DNA of 64,000 nt, taken from NCBI RefSeq assembly GCF_029193595.2, contig NZ_CP135052.1:1612001-1676000 (forward strand), given 5' to 3'. Positions 42,320 to 53,217 of the stretch are shown piece after piece; the first letter of the stretch is position 1; every line of letters starts with the position of its first letter. The notes under the pieces are model-generated. The model saw nothing but the letters and a program-made list of their open reading frames with translations. It made no database searches and was not told the DNA's origin. Made by a program: the position numbers and the translations under genes. Source of the DNA: Providencia hangzhouensis (GTDB lineage Bacteria > Pseudomonadota > Gammaproteobacteria > Enterobacterales > Enterobacteriaceae).

Positions 42320-43269
42320 TGAACAAATGGTTATCCGTCATCTGCCTGACGGGCAGCCTGATTATTTCTAATCAAGCTTCGGCATCTGAACTAGATGCCG
42401 ATGTTCTTTTTAAAGAAATGGGAAATGCTGCCCAGAACCTCTCTTACGAAATGTCTTATATGACATTCAGTCCGCAATCAATAACACCTGTACGTTACCG
42501 TCATGCCATCATTAATGGTGAACCTGTTTCACAAATGATCCAAATGGATTCATCGCGTCGTGAAATTGTTCAAAAAGGCAATAGCATCAGTTACTTTGAA
42601 CCTGGTTTTGATGCATTCAGCTTAAATGGTAAATATATAGTTGATAATTTACCATCAGTAGTTTTTGCCAATTATCAACAGATTAAACCTTATTATAATT
42701 TTATTGATGCAGGGCGGACCCACATTGGCGATAGGCCAGCATTAGTAATTCGCATAATATCGAAAGACAATTCTCGGTTTAACTATGTAGTATTGATCGA
42801 TGAAGAAACGAAATTGCCATTACGTATCGACCTTCTCGATAATAATAGCCAAACATTAGAACAATTTCGTGTGATCTCGACGGTGCTAGATAGCCAAACA
42901 GTTAAGGATTCATTACTTGCGTTAAGTAAGGTGAATATGCCGCCATTATTGATTTCCCCTAAAAATGGAAATCCTTCCTTTAAGTGGCAAGTTGGCATGT
43001 TACCACCTGGTTTTGAAGAAATATCCCGTTCTTCGCGAAAATTAGCTGAAGATGACGTGGTAGAAACCGCAATGTTTAGTGATGGTTTATTTACCTTTTC
43101 TGTAAATGTGACAAAATCGACTAAAGGCCCGTTACTCGATCAACCGCTTCAAAATGGGCGTCGAACTATTTACACAATGACGCAAAAGCAAAATGTCATC
43201 ACTATCATTGGTGAATTACCATTAGCAACAGCACAAGTGGTAGCAGGTAGTATTCAGTTTCGGGAGTAA
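42319..43269 (+). CDS. rseB: Periplasmic sigma-E regulator RseB
   Basis: The protein has 316 residues with a cleavable signal peptide (WLSVICLTGSLIISNQASA). The lipoprotein-like N-terminal domain and smaller C-terminal domain (from about residue 210) are typical. RseB shields RseA from DegS and releases it on sensing lipopolysaccharide. It lies between rseA and rseC in the normal operon. Confidence 0.95.
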   Translation: MNKWLSVICLTGSLIISNQASASELDADVLFKEMGNAAQNLSYEMSYMTFSPQSITPVRYRHAIINGEPVSQMIQMDSSRREIVQKGNSISYFEPGFDAFSLNGKYIVDNLPSVVFANYQQIKPYYNFIDAGRTHIGDRPALVIRIISKDNSRFNYVVLIDEETKLPLRIDLLDNNSQTLEQFRVISTVLDSQTVKDSLLALSKVNMPPLLISPKNGNPSFKWQVGMLPPGFEEISRSSRKLAEDDVVETAMFSDGLFTFSVNVTKSTKGPLLDQPLQNGRRTIYTMTQKQNVITIIGELPLATAQVVAGSIQFRE

Positions 43270-43272
43270 ATT

Positions 43273-43737
43273 ATGGTAAAAGAGTGGGCAACAGTAGTCC
43301 GTTGGCAAAACGGTAGGGCTTTATTGCGCTATGGTTCTTCATCCGGCTGTGGTAGTTGCGGTGCTCGTAAAACCTGTGGTTCTTATGCTTTAAGCAAAAT
43401 TGGGCCAAATACGGAACATGAATTAGAAATCGCAATTGAACAACCACTAGTTGAAGGGCAGAAAATTGAAGTGGGCATCCCTGAGGGGAGCTTAATTCGC
43501 TCAGCGCTGTTAGTTTACTTAACACCCATTTTGGGGTTGTTTATTTTTGCAGGCTTAGCGCAGGCGTTTGATTTTGAGCAGTTCTGGATAGCGATTTCAG
43601 GTGTAATTGGTGGTATTATTGGTTTTTATGTCGCGCGTAGGCTAGCGTCAAATTTGCGCGATGATGAAGCTTTTCAACCTGTTGTTTTACAGATAGGGTT
43701 GCCTCCGAGCGAGCTTTCAGTACAAATTAATTGTTAA
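43273..43737 (+). CDS. rseC: SoxR-reducing / sigma-E regulatory protein RseC
   Basis: The protein has 154 residues. The N-terminal cysteine cluster CGSCGARKTCGS (about residues 24-36) and two membrane segments (LIRSALLVYLTPILGLFIFAGLAQAF and FWIAISGVIGGIIGFYVAR) are the family hallmarks. It sits in the inner membrane, affects sigma-E activity weakly, and has a role in reducing SoxR. It ends the operon, followed by a terminator. Confidence 0.94.
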   Translation: MVKEWATVVRWQNGRALLRYGSSSGCGSCGARKTCGSYALSKIGPNTEHELEIAIEQPLVEGQKIEVGIPEGSLIRSALLVYLTPILGLFIFAGLAQAFDFEQFWIAISGVIGGIIGFYVARRLASNLRDDEAFQPVVLQIGLPPSELSVQINC

Positions 43738-43782
43738 ATTTCAATATGTTGAGTTAGAAGGTTAATTTGATATTATCAATAG

Positions 43783-43809
43783 AAAGGGGAACATATGTTT
43801 CCCTTTTTT
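43783..43809 (+). terminator. Terminator after rseC
   Basis: AAAGGGgAACATATGTTtCCCTTT followed by T residues. The remainder of the 397-base gap to lepA (up to 44134) is AT-rich, holds no gene, and probably carries the lepA promoter, which I could not place. Confidence 0.8.
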
Positions 43810-44134
43810 GTGGATTAGAATTAATTAACATACAAATAGTATTATGGCTAATAAAGTCATTAACATATTTTGTCTGTTTTGAGTTAGAAATTACAATAGA
43901 TTGATTATGGCTATAAGCGTGGTTGATGTGGTTTGTATTAATGATGAATTATGACGACTAACCTATTAACCTGATGCAGGTTTACAGTTGTTTTACATTG
44001 AATCTTTGTGTTAGCGGGTTCTTATATGTAAAATGCTGCTAATTAACAATCTTGTGATAATCATAGCATTTTAGTTTTGTCGCGATACTTGCACAAAACT
44101 GATTTTGTAAGGCAATTTAAAAGAAGATATTACC

Positions 44135-45934
44135 TTGAAAATCAATAATATAAGAAACTTTTCCATCATTGCTCATATCGACCATGGTAAGTCGACCTTG
44201 TCAGATCGCATTATTCAAATTTGTGGTGGCTTAACCGACCGCGAAATGGCGGCACAAGTTTTAGACTCGATGGACTTAGAGCGTGAGCGTGGGATCACTA
44301 TTAAAGCACAGAGCGTGACGCTTGATTATAAAGCGTCAGATGGTGAAACTTACCAATTAAACTTCATTGACACCCCGGGTCACGTAGACTTCTCTTATGA
44401 AGTATCTCGTTCATTAGCAGCCTGTGAAGGTGCTTTGCTGGTGGTTGATGCAGGGCAAGGCGTTGAAGCTCAAACCTTGGCAAACTGTTATACCGCTATC
44501 GAAATGGATTTAGAAGTGGTTCCGGTTTTAAATAAAATTGATTTACCCGCTGCAGATCCTGAGCGTGTTGCTGATGAAATAGAAGATATTGTTGGCCTTG
44601 ACGCGCATGATGCAGTTCGCTGCTCTGCAAAAACAGGTATTGGTGTTCAAGATGTGATTGAACGCCTTGTTAAAGAGATCCCACCTCCGATTGGGGATGC
44701 GGATGCGCCTTTGCAAGCACTTATTATTGACTCGTGGTTTGATAACTATTTAGGCGTTGTTTCATTGATCCGTATTAAAAACGGAACATTGAGAAAAGGC
44801 GATAAAATTAAAGTGATGAGCACCGGGCAAGTATATAATGCAGATCGCCTCGGTATTTTCACACCTAAGCAAATCGACCGTGATGTTTTGAGTTGCGGTG
44901 AAGTGGGCTGGTTAGTTTGTGCAATTAAAGACATCACTGGTGCCCCAGTTGGGGATACGCTAACAGGGGCTCGTAATCCAGCAGATAAAGCATTACCTGG
45001 TTTTAAAAAGGTTAAACCACAGGTTTACGCTGGTTTATTCCCAGTCAGTTCTGATGACTATGAATCATTCCGTGATGCACTAGGTAAGTTAAGTCTAAAT
45101 GACGCGTCTTTATTTTATGAGCCAGAAACTTCTACTGCGCTAGGTTTCGGTTTCCGTTGTGGTTTCCTTGGCTTACTGCACATGGAAATCATTCAAGAAC
45201 GTTTAGAACGTGAATATGACCTTGATTTGATTACCACTGCGCCAACTGTAGTGTATGAAGTGCAGCAGACCAATGGTGATATCGTGTATGTCGATAGCCC
45301 ATCTAAGCTACCGGCATTGAACAATATTGAAGAATTACGCGAACCAATCGCAGAGTGTCATATGCTGATGCCTAAAGAATATTTAGGTAACGTTATTACA
45401 CTTTGTATTGAGAAACGTGGCGTTCAGACCAATATGGTCTATCATGGTAATCAAGTATCGTTGACTTATGAAATCCCAATGGCAGAAGTGGTATTGGATT
45501 TCTTCGACCGCTTAAAATCAACGTCTCGTGGGTATGCATCTTTAGATTATGCATTTAAACGTTTCCAAGCATCAGACATGGTGCGTGTTGATGTTCTTAT
45601 CAACAATGAGCGTGTAGATGCTTTGGCCTTGATCACTCACCGTGCGAATTCTCAATATCGCGGCCGTGAACTGGTTGAAAAAATGAAAGAGTTGATCCCG
45701 CGTCAGCAGTTCGATATTGCGATTCAAGCTGCGATCGGTAACCACATTATTGCTCGTTCTACAGTTAAACAACTGCGTAAAAACGTACTTGCTAAGTGTT
45801 ATGGCGGTGACGTTAGCCGTAAGAAAAAACTGTTACAGAAGCAAAAGGATGGTAAGAAACGCATGAAGCAAGTTGGTAACGTTGAGCTACCACAAGAAGC
45901 GTTCCTTGCTATATTGCATGTTGGTAAAGACTAA
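44135..45934 (+). CDS. lepA: Elongation factor 4 (LepA)
   Basis: The protein has 599 residues and starts with TTG, preceded by AGAAG. It is a translational GTPase that back-translocates ribosomes or helps initiation. Seen are G1 [10 protein letters not shown]3 [29 protein letters not shown]4 NKID, and the unique C-terminal domain ending [38 protein letters not shown]. It heads the lepA-lepB-rnc-era-recO cluster, with lepB 17 bases downstream. Confidence 0.97.
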   Translation: MKINNIRNFSIIAHIDHGKSTLSDRIIQICGGLTDREMAAQVLDSMDLERERGITIKAQSVTLDYKASDGETYQLNFIDTPGHVDFSYEVSRSLAACEGALLVVDAGQGVEAQTLANCYTAIEMDLEVVPVLNKIDLPAADPERVADEIEDIVGLDAHDAVRCSAKTGIGVQDVIERLVKEIPPPIGDADAPLQALIIDSWFDNYLGVVSLIRIKNGTLRKGDKIKVMSTGQVYNADRLGIFTPKQIDRDVLSCGEVGWLVCAIKDITGAPVGDTLTGARNPADKALPGFKKVKPQVYAGLFPVSSDDYESFRDALGKLSLNDASLFYEPETSTALGFGFRCGFLGLLHMEIIQERLEREYDLDLITTAPTVVYEVQQTNGDIVYVDSPSKLPALNNIEELREPIAECHMLMPKEYLGNVITLCIEKRGVQTNMVYHGNQVSLTYEIPMAEVVLDFFDRLKSTSRGYASLDYAFKRFQASDMVRVDVLINNERVDALALITHRANSQYRGRELVEKMKELIPRQQFDIAIQAAIGNHIIARSTVKQLRKNVLAKCYGGDVSRKKKLLQKQKDGKKRMKQVGNVELPQEAFLAILHVGKD

Positions 45935-45951
45935 GTTTACAAGGAGTCTCA

Positions 45952-46917
45952 ATGGCTAACACCTTTGCCTTGATCCTAACACTGGCAACATTAATCACTG
46001 GGATTATATGGTGTTTAGACAAGTTTAAATTTGCACCTGCGCGTAAAGCAAAACTTAAGCAGTTACAGGATGCAACAAATGGCGCAGTGAGTGAGGCGGA
46101 TGTGGCAAATGCTGTCCGCCGTCCATCATGGCTTGAAACAGGGTCGTCTATTTTCCCTGTGTTAGCGATTGTACTGATTGTGCGTTCATTTATTTATGAG
46201 CCATTTCAAATACCTTCAGGGTCAATGATGCCAACGTTGTTAGTTGGCGATTTTATGTTGGTTGAGAAATTTGCTTATGGTTTGAAAGATCCAATCACAC
46301 AAACGACATTAATCGAAACAGGTAAACCGAAACGTGGTGATATCGCAGTTTTTAAATACCCTAAAGATCCTAATGTTGATTTTGTAAAACGAGTTATTGG
46401 AATGCCGGGTGATAAAATTATTTATAACCCAGATGCAAAAGAACTCACAATTTACCCTAATTGTGCAGATAACAAATGTACAGAGACCTTACCTATTGTT
46501 TATGGTCCTCTGGCGCCGAGTGAATGGACAATGTTCCTTGATATCGGTTCTGTTGTTGATAACCAAAAGGGCAATTATGAAATTCCATTAGACCAACCTC
46601 TACCAAGAAATGCATTGCGTCAATACGAACGTAGTGAAAAATTGGATACGGTTGAGCATCAAATTTTGATTATTCGTCAAGCAATTACGGAAGCAAAATA
46701 TTTGCAACCAGGTATGCCAAAGAATGAATGGATTGTTCCTGAAAAGCACTATTTTATGATGGGTGACAACAGGGATAATAGCTCTGACAGCCGTATGTGG
46801 GGCTTTGTGCCGGAAGAGAATTTAGTTGGTCGCGCGGTATTTATTTGGTTAAGTCTTGATAAGCAAGAAAATGAATGGCCGACAGGTATTCGCTTTAGTC
46901 GAATTGGTCCACTATAA
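45952..46917 (+). CDS. lepB: Signal peptidase I
   Basis: The protein has 321 residues. Two N-terminal membrane segments (residues 4-22 and about 63-80) are followed by the catalytic serine in IPSGSMMPTLLVGD, the catalytic lysine in VDFVKRVIGMPGD, and the conserved GDNRDNSSDSRMWG. It removes signal peptides at the periplasmic face of the inner membrane. A strong terminator follows, separating it from the rnc transcript. Confidence 0.97.
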   Translation: MANTFALILTLATLITGIIWCLDKFKFAPARKAKLKQLQDATNGAVSEADVANAVRRPSWLETGSSIFPVLAIVLIVRSFIYEPFQIPSGSMMPTLLVGDFMLVEKFAYGLKDPITQTTLIETGKPKRGDIAVFKYPKDPNVDFVKRVIGMPGDKIIYNPDAKELTIYPNCADNKCTETLPIVYGPLAPSEWTMFLDIGSVVDNQKGNYEIPLDQPLPRNALRQYERSEKLDTVEHQILIIRQAITEAKYLQPGMPKNEWIVPEKHYFMMGDNRDNSSDSRMWGFVPEENLVGRAVFIWLSLDKQENEWPTGIRFSRIGPL

Positions 46918-46948
46918 TTTGGTTAGTGGGTCTAACTAAATGTTACAA

Positions 46949-46976
46949 ATACGGGTTTTCGTTTGAAAACCCGTAT
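46949..46976 (+). terminator. Terminator after lepB
   Basis: Perfect 12-base arms ATACGGGTTTTC and GAAAACCCGTAT around GTTT, with TATC following. Confidence 0.75.
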
Positions 46977-47134
46977 TATCCGAAGCATTATTGTTTTACC
47001 CAGTGTACAATATAGATTAATTAATATTATTGGCTCCCCAATTATTAACTCTCCCATTTTAACTTATTGTAACTAATGGATTTTTATAATTAGTTTCACT
47101 GAGCTGCAAAAAATGCGGGAGGATTCGGAGTCAG

Positions 47135-47190
47135 TGCAAACGCAACAGTTTTGTAAAATGGTGCATTTTACAGGTCTGTTGCGTGTGCTT
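47135..47190 (+). promoter_or_regulatory. Long stem-loop in the rnc leader, likely RNase III self-cleavage site
   Basis: CGCAACAG (47141-47148) pairs with CTGTTGCG (47175-47182). TAAAATG (47154-47160) pairs with CATTTTA (47164-47170) around GTG. It lies 30 bases before the rnc start. In E. coli RNase III cuts a leader hairpin to lower its own mRNA. A T run follows, so a terminator is an alternative reading. Confidence 0.6.
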
Positions 47191-47219
47191 TTTTATCAAA
47201 TAAAAATGGTTGGGCGCAC

Positions 47220-47900
47220 ATGAACCCCTCTTTAATAGAAAGATTACAACGTAAGCTTGGTTATCAATTCAAACAGAACGAGTTATTAATCCAAGCATTG
47301 ACACATAGAAGTGCAAGCAGCAAACATAATGAACGCCTAGAATTTTTAGGTGACTCGATTTTGAGTTTTGTGATTGCAAATGACTTATACCACCGTTTTC
47401 CAAAGGTAGACGAGGGGGATATGAGTCGTATGCGAGCAACGCTTGTACGCGGAAATACATTAGCAGAAATCGCACGCGAATTTGAACTCGGTGAATGTTT
47501 ACGTTTAGGACCGGGGGAATTAAAAAGTGGTGGTTTTCGTCGCGAATCTATCCTTGCTGATACTGTTGAAGCACTGATCGGTGGTATTTTTTTAGATAGT
47601 GATATCCAAACGATCGAAAGAATTATTTTAGATTGGTATCAAAGTAGACTGGTTGAGATCAGTCCGGGTGATAAGCAAAAAGACCCGAAAACAAGGTTAC
47701 AAGAATATCTGCAAGGACGCCATTTACCACTACCTAATTATTTGGTTGTTCAGGTTAAAGGTGAAGCTCACGATCAAGAATTTACGATCCACTGCCAAGT
47801 CAGTGGTATTGACCAACCGATTAATGGCGTTGGCTCAAGCCGTCGTAAAGCGGAGCAAGCAGCAGCAGAGCAAGCATTGAAAATTTTGGAGCTTGAATGA
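47220..47900 (+). CDS. rnc: Ribonuclease III
   Basis: The protein has 226 residues. The catalytic signature [20 protein letters not shown] (residues 38-57) and the second metal site [13 protein letters not shown] are intact, followed by a double-stranded RNA-binding domain (from about 155: [12 protein letters not shown] to [16 protein letters not shown]). It processes rRNA and regulates mRNA. It overlaps era by ATGA. Confidence 0.97.
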   Translation: MNPSLIERLQRKLGYQFKQNELLIQALTHRSASSKHNERLEFLGDSILSFVIANDLYHRFPKVDEGDMSRMRATLVRGNTLAEIAREFELGECLRLGPGELKSGGFRRESILADTVEALIGGIFLDSDIQTIERIILDWYQSRLVEISPGDKQKDPKTRLQEYLQGRHLPLPNYLVVQVKGEAHDQEFTIHCQVSGIDQPINGVGSSRRKAEQAAAEQALKILELE

Positions 47901-48805
47901 GTGAATTACAATCCCACTGTGGTTTTGTTGCCATAGTTGGACGGCCAAATGTCGGTAAATCGACATTATTGAATCAATTACTGGGGCAAAAAGTTTCGAT
48001 TACTTCGAGAAAGCCACAGACGACTCGCCATCGTATTATGGGGATCCACACAGAAGATAATTACCAAATTATTTATGTTGATACCCCAGGACTTCATATT
48101 GAAGAAAAACGTGCAATTAACCGTTTAATGAATCGCGCTGCATCCAGTTCAATTGGTGATGTTGAATTAGTTATTTTTGTTGTTGAAGGAACTAATTGGA
48201 CCGCTGATGATGAAATGGTACTGACTAAGTTATCTAGCTTGCGTTGCCCTGTTATATTGGCAATTAACAAAATTGATAATGTGACTGATAAAACGATACT
48301 GTTGCCACATATCAGTATGATCAGTCAGAAAATGAATTTTTTAGATGTTGTTCCTATCAGTGCAGAAAAAGGTACTGGTGTGGATACAATTGCTAAAATT
48401 GTTAAACAACATATACCTGAAGCTATTCATCATTTTCCTGAAGACTATATTACTGACCGTTCTCAACGTTTTATGGCATCTGAGATTATCCGTGAAAAGC
48501 TCATGCGTTTCTTGGGTGATGAACTGCCATATTCGGTAACCGTCGAAATTGAACAATTTAAGGTAACAGAAGCGGGTATTTACCATATCAATGGCTTAAT
48601 TCTTGTTGAGCGTGAAGGCCAAAAGAAAATGGTTATTGGTAACAAAGGGAGCAAACTGAAAACCATTGGTACCGAAGCGCGTATCGATATGGAAAGAATG
48701 TTTGATAACAAGGTACACCTTGAGCTTTGGGTTAAGGTTAAATCTGGCTGGGCTGATGACGAAAGAGCATTACGTAGCCTGGGTTATGTTGACGACCTAA
48801 AATAG
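47897..48805 (+). CDS. era: GTPase Era
   Basis: The protein has 302 residues. GTPase motifs are [30 protein letters not shown] and NKID. A KH domain follows ([30 protein letters not shown]). It binds the 3' end of 16S rRNA in small-subunit assembly. It overlaps rnc, and recO begins 11 bases after it. Confidence 0.97.
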   Translation: MSELQSHCGFVAIVGRPNVGKSTLLNQLLGQKVSITSRKPQTTRHRIMGIHTEDNYQIIYVDTPGLHIEEKRAINRLMNRAASSSIGDVELVIFVVEGTNWTADDEMVLTKLSSLRCPVILAINKIDNVTDKTILLPHISMISQKMNFLDVVPISAEKGTGVDTIAKIVKQHIPEAIHHFPEDYITDRSQRFMASEIIREKLMRFLGDELPYSVTVEIEQFKVTEAGIYHINGLILVEREGQKKMVIGNKGSKLKTIGTEARIDMERMFDNKVHLELWVKVKSGWADDERALRSLGYVDDLK

Positions 48806-48816
48806 TAGGTGGCAAA

Positions 48817-49545
48817 GTGAGTGGTTGGCAGCGTGCGTTTGTACTCCATTCAAGGCCTTACAGTGAAACGAGTTTATTGCTCGATTTTTTTACTGAAGGC
48901 GAAGGAAAAATACGCTTACTTGCAAAAGGCGCTCGCCGTAATCGTTCACCATTAAGGGGCTGTTTACAGCCCTTCACACCGTTGCTAATCCGTTGGGGGG
49001 GCAAAGGTGAAATCAAAACCTTAATTAATGCCGACCCTGTGTCTTTGGCTCTCCCTTTAACGGGAACCGTTCTATATAGTGGTTTATACCTTAATGAATT
49101 AACCGCACGTGTATTAGAATTTGGTACACCATATTCCTCACTATTTTTTGATTACCTCTCATGCTTACAGATCCTTGCCGCAAGTGAACACACCCCTGAA
49201 TTTGCATTGCGTCGGTTTGAATTGGCTCTGCTTTCTTACCTTGGTTATGGTGTTGATTTTTTACATTGTGCTGGCAGCGGAGAGCCCGTTTCTGACACAA
49301 TGACTTATCGGTATAGAGAAGAAAAAGGGTTTATTGGTAGCTTGGTTGTTGACCAGCTTAGTTTTACGGGTAAACAACTTAAGGCATTGGCGAGTCGAGA
49401 ATTTCCTGACGCAGATACGCTCAAAGCAGCAAAACGTTTTACCCGACTTGCTTTAAAACCATATTTAGGCGGTAAACCTTTAAAAAGCAGAGAATTATTT
49501 CGACAGTTTACTTACTCGCCAGTTACACATAACAAACAGAGCTAA
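48817..49545 (+). CDS. recO: DNA repair protein RecO
   Basis: The protein has 242 residues with a GTG start. The OB-fold N-terminus ([43 protein letters not shown]) and the [24 protein letters not shown] stretch match the E. coli protein closely. It works with RecF and RecR in loading RecA onto gapped DNA. It ends the rnc-era-recO unit; pdxJ follows after a 288-base gap. Confidence 0.95.
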   Translation: MSGWQRAFVLHSRPYSETSLLLDFFTEGEGKIRLLAKGARRNRSPLRGCLQPFTPLLIRWGGKGEIKTLINADPVSLALPLTGTVLYSGLYLNELTARVLEFGTPYSSLFFDYLSCLQILAASEHTPEFALRRFELALLSYLGYGVDFLHCAGSGEPVSDTMTYRYREEKGFIGSLVVDQLSFTGKQLKALASREFPDADTLKAAKRFTRLALKPYLGGKPLKSRELFRQFTYSPVTHNKQS

Positions 49546-49833
49546 AATTGTTTTTCATTTTATTTTTTATCTAGTTTGTTACACCTCGATTACTACAATA
49601 TATCCTTTTCTCATGTGTCTTTTTAGCGGAACTGGCTCTTTCAGACAATACATTTATTTCACTGGTACAAAATCTTACGAAGCGCTTCGCAAAAATAAAA
49701 TACAAATACTGAAACAGGATATACAGATTGGAATTTGCTTCGAATGGTGAGAGATTTATTCCCTCAAAGGAGAAAATTACAGTAGGATAGGAGGTAGATG
49801 AGTTTGTTAGTGTTTATTAATGGGGAATAAAAA

Positions 49834-50565
49834 ATGGCAGAGCTTTTGTTAGGCGTAAATATCGACCATATTGCAACGGTTAGAAATGCAAGAGGAACTC
49901 AATATCCAGACCCTGTACAAGCTGCATTTGTTGCGGAGCAAGCAGGCGCTGATGGCATTACAGTGCATTTACGCGAAGATCGACGCCATATTACAGATAG
50001 AGATATCACTCTGTTGAATGAAACTATTCAAACACGTATGAATCTTGAAATGGCGGTAACCGATGAAATGGTTGAAATTGCGTGCCGCATCAAACCTACT
50101 TTCTGCTGTTTAGTGCCAGAAAAGCGTGAAGAGGTAACCACTGAAGGTGGTTTAGATGTTGCGGGCCAAAAACAGAAAGTGGCTGATGCTGTAAAACGTC
50201 TGACTGAGGCGGGCATTCTCGTTTCATTATTTATTGATGCGGATCATCAGCAAATTGATGCAGCACAAGAGTGTGGAGCACCATTTATTGAAATTCACAC
50301 AGGGGCTTATGCTGATGCTAAATCAGAACAAGAGCAAGAGTTAGAATTTCGCCGTATTCGTGATGGTGCCGTATATGCGGCGAGTAAAGGCATTAAAGTT
50401 AATGCGGGTCATGGTTTGACATACCATAACGTTCAACGTATTGCACAGTTACCTGAAATTTATGAGCTTAATATTGGCCATGCAATTATTGGTCGTGCTT
50501 TGTTTAGTGGGTTAGCTCAAGCGGTTACTGACATGAAAAAAATCTTATTAGAAGCACGTAAATAA
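49834..50565 (+). CDS. pdxJ: Pyridoxine 5'-phosphate synthase
   Basis: The protein has 243 residues, of TIM-barrel type. It condenses 3-amino-2-oxopropyl phosphate with deoxyxylulose phosphate to pyridoxine phosphate. [25 protein letters not shown] and the [18 protein letters not shown] end are conserved. It overlaps acpS by one base (TAATG). Confidence 0.97.
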   Translation: MAELLLGVNIDHIATVRNARGTQYPDPVQAAFVAEQAGADGITVHLREDRRHITDRDITLLNETIQTRMNLEMAVTDEMVEIACRIKPTFCCLVPEKREEVTTEGGLDVAGQKQKVADAVKRLTEAGILVSLFIDADHQQIDAAQECGAPFIEIHTGAYADAKSEQEQELEFRRIRDGAVYAASKGIKVNAGHGLTYHNVQRIAQLPEIYELNIGHAIIGRALFSGLAQAVTDMKKILLEARK

Positions 50566-50951
50566 TGGCCATTGTTGGATTAGGAACGGATATTGTTGAG
50601 ATTGCTCGAATTGAGTCGGTGCTTGAACGAACCGGTGATAGCCTGGCGAAAAGAATTCTAACTGAGAATGAATTAGCCCAATATCAACAGCAATCAAAGC
50701 CAGCTCGTTTTTTAGCAAAACGCTTTGCAGTTAAAGAAGCGGCAGCAAAAGCATTAGGAACAGGGATCCGTAATGGTTTAGCCTTTAACCAATTTGAAGT
50801 AACCAATGATAAATTGGGAAAACCATTATTAAGTTTAACTGGGGAGGCATTGGAGCTGGCGAATCGGTTAAAAGTTACGCATTACCATGTTTCTATTACC
50901 GATGAACGTCACTATGCATCTGCTACAGTTATCATAGAAAGTATTTCTTGA
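50565..50951 (+). CDS. acpS: Holo-acyl carrier protein synthase
   Basis: The protein has 128 residues. It transfers phosphopantetheine to the acyl carrier protein. The metal-binding [13 protein letters not shown] and the [20 protein letters not shown] signature are intact. It is coupled to pdxJ by a one-base overlap, and a terminator follows. Confidence 0.97.
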   Translation: MAIVGLGTDIVEIARIESVLERTGDSLAKRILTENELAQYQQQSKPARFLAKRFAVKEAAAKALGTGIRNGLAFNQFEVTNDKLGKPLLSLTGEALELANRLKVTHYHVSITDERHYASATVIIESIS

Positions 50952-50967
50952 ATCAATGTAATACCGA

Positions 50968-50997
50968 GCTGCCAGTAAAAATCACTGGCAGCATTTA
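50968..50997. terminator. Terminator between acpS and yfhL
   Basis: GCTGCCAGT (50968-50976) pairs with ACTGGCAGC (50984-50992), loop AAAAATC, placed between convergent genes. The T tract is short on the plus strand. Confidence 0.65.
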
Positions 50998-51038
50998 AGG
51001 ATAACTAGGTAAATAATTGGATATAAGTGAAGTTAAAC

Positions 51039-51299
51039 CTAAATTTTATCGGCGTGATGAATTGCAACAAACTTATCCCAAAGCTGTTCTTCAGTTTCGA
51101 TATGTTGAGGATCTGTGATGATTGTATTAGTAATTGGGCAAACGGACTGGCAAGTAGGTTTGTCGTAATGGCCTACACATTCAGTACATAGTGTTGAGTC
51201 AATTTCGTAAATTTCGTCACCCATAAATATTGCATCATTTGGGCATTCGGGTTCACACATATCGCAATTGATACAGCGTTTTGTAATTAATAAAGACAT
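51039..51299 (-). CDS. yfhL: 2x[4Fe-4S] ferredoxin YfhL
   Basis: The protein has 86 residues. Two iron-sulfur motifs are seen: CINCDMCEPECPNDAIFMGDE and CTECVGHYDKPTCQSVCP. It is an Alv-type bacterial ferredoxin; in E. coli it supports tRNA hydroxylation. It lies next to acpS as in E. coli but on the opposite strand. Confidence 0.95.
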   Translation of the reverse strand: MSLLITKRCINCDMCEPECPNDAIFMGDEIYEIDSTLCTECVGHYDKPTCQSVCPITNTIITDPQHIETEEQLWDKFVAIHHADKI

Positions 51300-51840
51300 A
51301 TCAGTGATTTACATTGTATTAAGTTAAAAACTAGTAACTTATACCTTGCACCTATTCGTTACTTTCGTTTGGTTCTTATATTTTTATGCCATGTATTTTA
51401 CCTGCAAAGCCTGAAAAAAGTAACAACAAATCATAGTGTAGATGTTTTACATCATTTAAATGATAAATTTGTATTTTTAGCGTTCAATTTTTTGCTATAC
51501 CAGAATATTGGTATCCTTTTCTGTTATTGTATTCACATCTGGATCGTTATTTTCTATTTTTAAATAATCAGTAAACTAGAATGTAATAATAAAGTGAATT
51601 AAGATAAGAATGTAAATATACCTATGCTAAATAATCGAAACTAGGGTGAAAGATAAGATTATTTATTTAAATAGACCTAATGTTAATAGTGTGGTGAAGT
51701 TTTAATGTTGATGATCTTATACCGCTTTTCTTTCTTTATTAAAATATGATTTTAAAGTTGATTATTTAAATAAGGGGCAAATTAATACCCCTTGTGACTA
51801 ATTTAAGGTGTCATAAAATATACGTAATATAAGGAAGGTA
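51300..51840. other. AT-rich gap without a convincing gene
   Basis: These 541 bases hold only a short hydrophobic frame at 51369-51563, which starts with TTG, has no ribosome site and is not believed. In E. coli the small toxin gene shoB and its RNA lie near yfhL; I see no clear equivalent here. The promoter of yfhL must be at the left end. Confidence 0.5.
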
Positions 51841-52290
51841 TTATATGATGCTATAGCTATGGGTTTTCCAGCTTTTATCTTTTTCAGCTTGACTGAATAT
51901 ATGGATAAGGCCATTGGCGATAAATAGAGTTGCCGATTGAATTGTACTTCCAACAGTAAATTCATCAACATAGAGTAGTTTTATGCCAGCTTTATCGTCA
52001 ATTTCATATAATTCGACGATTTTCTCGCTTAAATTATATCCATATAAGTATTGTTTATTATCTACTGTATCATAAAATGCTTGAATATTACCAAGGTAGG
52101 ATCTTAATTTGCCTTTTTGCGCAGGAGCATTTGGTTCAATTTTACCATTATCAGCCATAGCATAGACAACGTAAGTTTTATCTTTTGAGTGGCCTAAAAA
52201 ATAATTACGTTTTGCGGCATTGAATGTCATTGTTGTTGGATAAAACTCTTCAAATGAACCGTCTTGTACCAATCTTCTAATGATAGCCAT
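51841..52290 (-). CDS. Orphan protein of unknown function
   Basis: The protein has 149 residues with no signal peptide or membrane segment. It is rich in tyrosine and beta strands. Repeat-like strands such as NYFLGHSKDKTYVVYAM, KQYLYGYNLSEKIVELYEI and NGLIHIFSQAEKDKSW recur about every 45 residues, suggesting blades of a beta-propeller or a lectin-like fold. The start (MAIIRRLVQDG) has AAAGGAATAA upstream. The region is AT-rich, with no operon partner. I do not recognise the family. Confidence 0.55.
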   Translation of the reverse strand: MAIIRRLVQDGSFEEFYPTTMTFNAAKRNYFLGHSKDKTYVVYAMADNGKIEPNAPAQKGKLRSYLGNIQAFYDTVDNKQYLYGYNLSEKIVELYEIDDKAGIKLLYVDEFTVGSTIQSATLFIANGLIHIFSQAEKDKSWKTHSYSII

Positions 52291-52474
52291 ATATTTATTC
52301 CTTTTACTATTAATAATGAATAATAATTTGATTGCCTAGTTATCATAAATAAATAAGTTAGATTTAAAATAATCTTTATTATTAGTTCATTTCATATATC
52401 TAATAAATAGAATAAATATTCACAAAGATTGAAAGTTGTGATAAAAATAATAAAAAAGATAAAGGGTTGAAAAT

Positions 52475-53122
52475 ATGTTCGAAAATCTTGGTGTTCTTAA
52501 CTTTTGGACTTACCTAGCTGGGCTTGTTTTAATCATTATCGTGCCAGGGCCTAATTCATTATATGTATTAAAAACAAGTAGTTCGAGTGGGACTCGGTTT
52601 GGTTATCGTGCTGCTCTAGGGGTATTTACTGGGGATGGGATATTAATTTTCCTGTCATTTATTGGTGTAGCTTCGGTAATCAAAGCTTCTCCAACATTAT
52701 TTATGATAGTGCGTTACTTAGGGGCTGCTTATTTACTATATTTAGGTTGTAAGATTTTATATAGCACATTTATGCATAAGAATTCGAATCAAGACGGCAC
52801 TGACACTATTTCAATTAAAACAGAAAACCATTTTACTCGTGCCTTAGTGCTGAGCTTAACAAACCCGAAAGCAATTCTATTTTATATTTCTTTCTTTATA
52901 CAATTTGTTGATTTTAATTACTCTCATGCATGGGTGCCTTATCTTGTACTCGCGACGATCTTAGAATTAGTCAGTTTTTTATACTTAAGCTTATTGATTT
53001 TTAGTGGTTACTTGATAGCTCGTTTTTTACGTGAAAAGCAGCTCCTTGCAAAACTTGGAAATTGTACGGTAGGCGCTTTCTTTATGGGTTTTGCAGCTAA
53101 ATTAGCGATTTTTAGCAATTAA
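52475..53122 (+). CDS. leuE: Leucine efflux protein LeuE (LysE/RhtB family)
   Basis: The protein has 215 residues and six membrane segments. The RhtB motif VPGPNSLYVLKTSSSSGTRFGYRAALGVFTGD and the LSLTNPKAILFYISFFIQF loop fit E. coli LeuE across the whole length. It exports leucine and some related amino acids. It stands between the orphan gene and tadA, which is not its position in E. coli. Confidence 0.85.
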   Translation: MFENLGVLNFWTYLAGLVLIIIVPGPNSLYVLKTSSSSGTRFGYRAALGVFTGDGILIFLSFIGVASVIKASPTLFMIVRYLGAAYLLYLGCKILYSTFMHKNSNQDGTDTISIKTENHFTRALVLSLTNPKAILFYISFFIQFVDFNYSHAWVPYLVLATILELVSFLYLSLLIFSGYLIARFLREKQLLAKLGNCTVGAFFMGFAAKLAIFSN

Positions 53123-53217
53123 AATTAGGTTGTTATTATAAAGGCAAAAGCATTTTAATTGCGGTCATTCTAACATTTAAGGATAATCACGTGTAAACGC
53201 ATTGGTTAGAGGTAAGA

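Noticed and set aside
51369..51563. Hydrophobic frame of 64 codons in the gap after yfhL
   Set aside because: TTG start without a ribosome site and composition expected from AT-rich random sequence.
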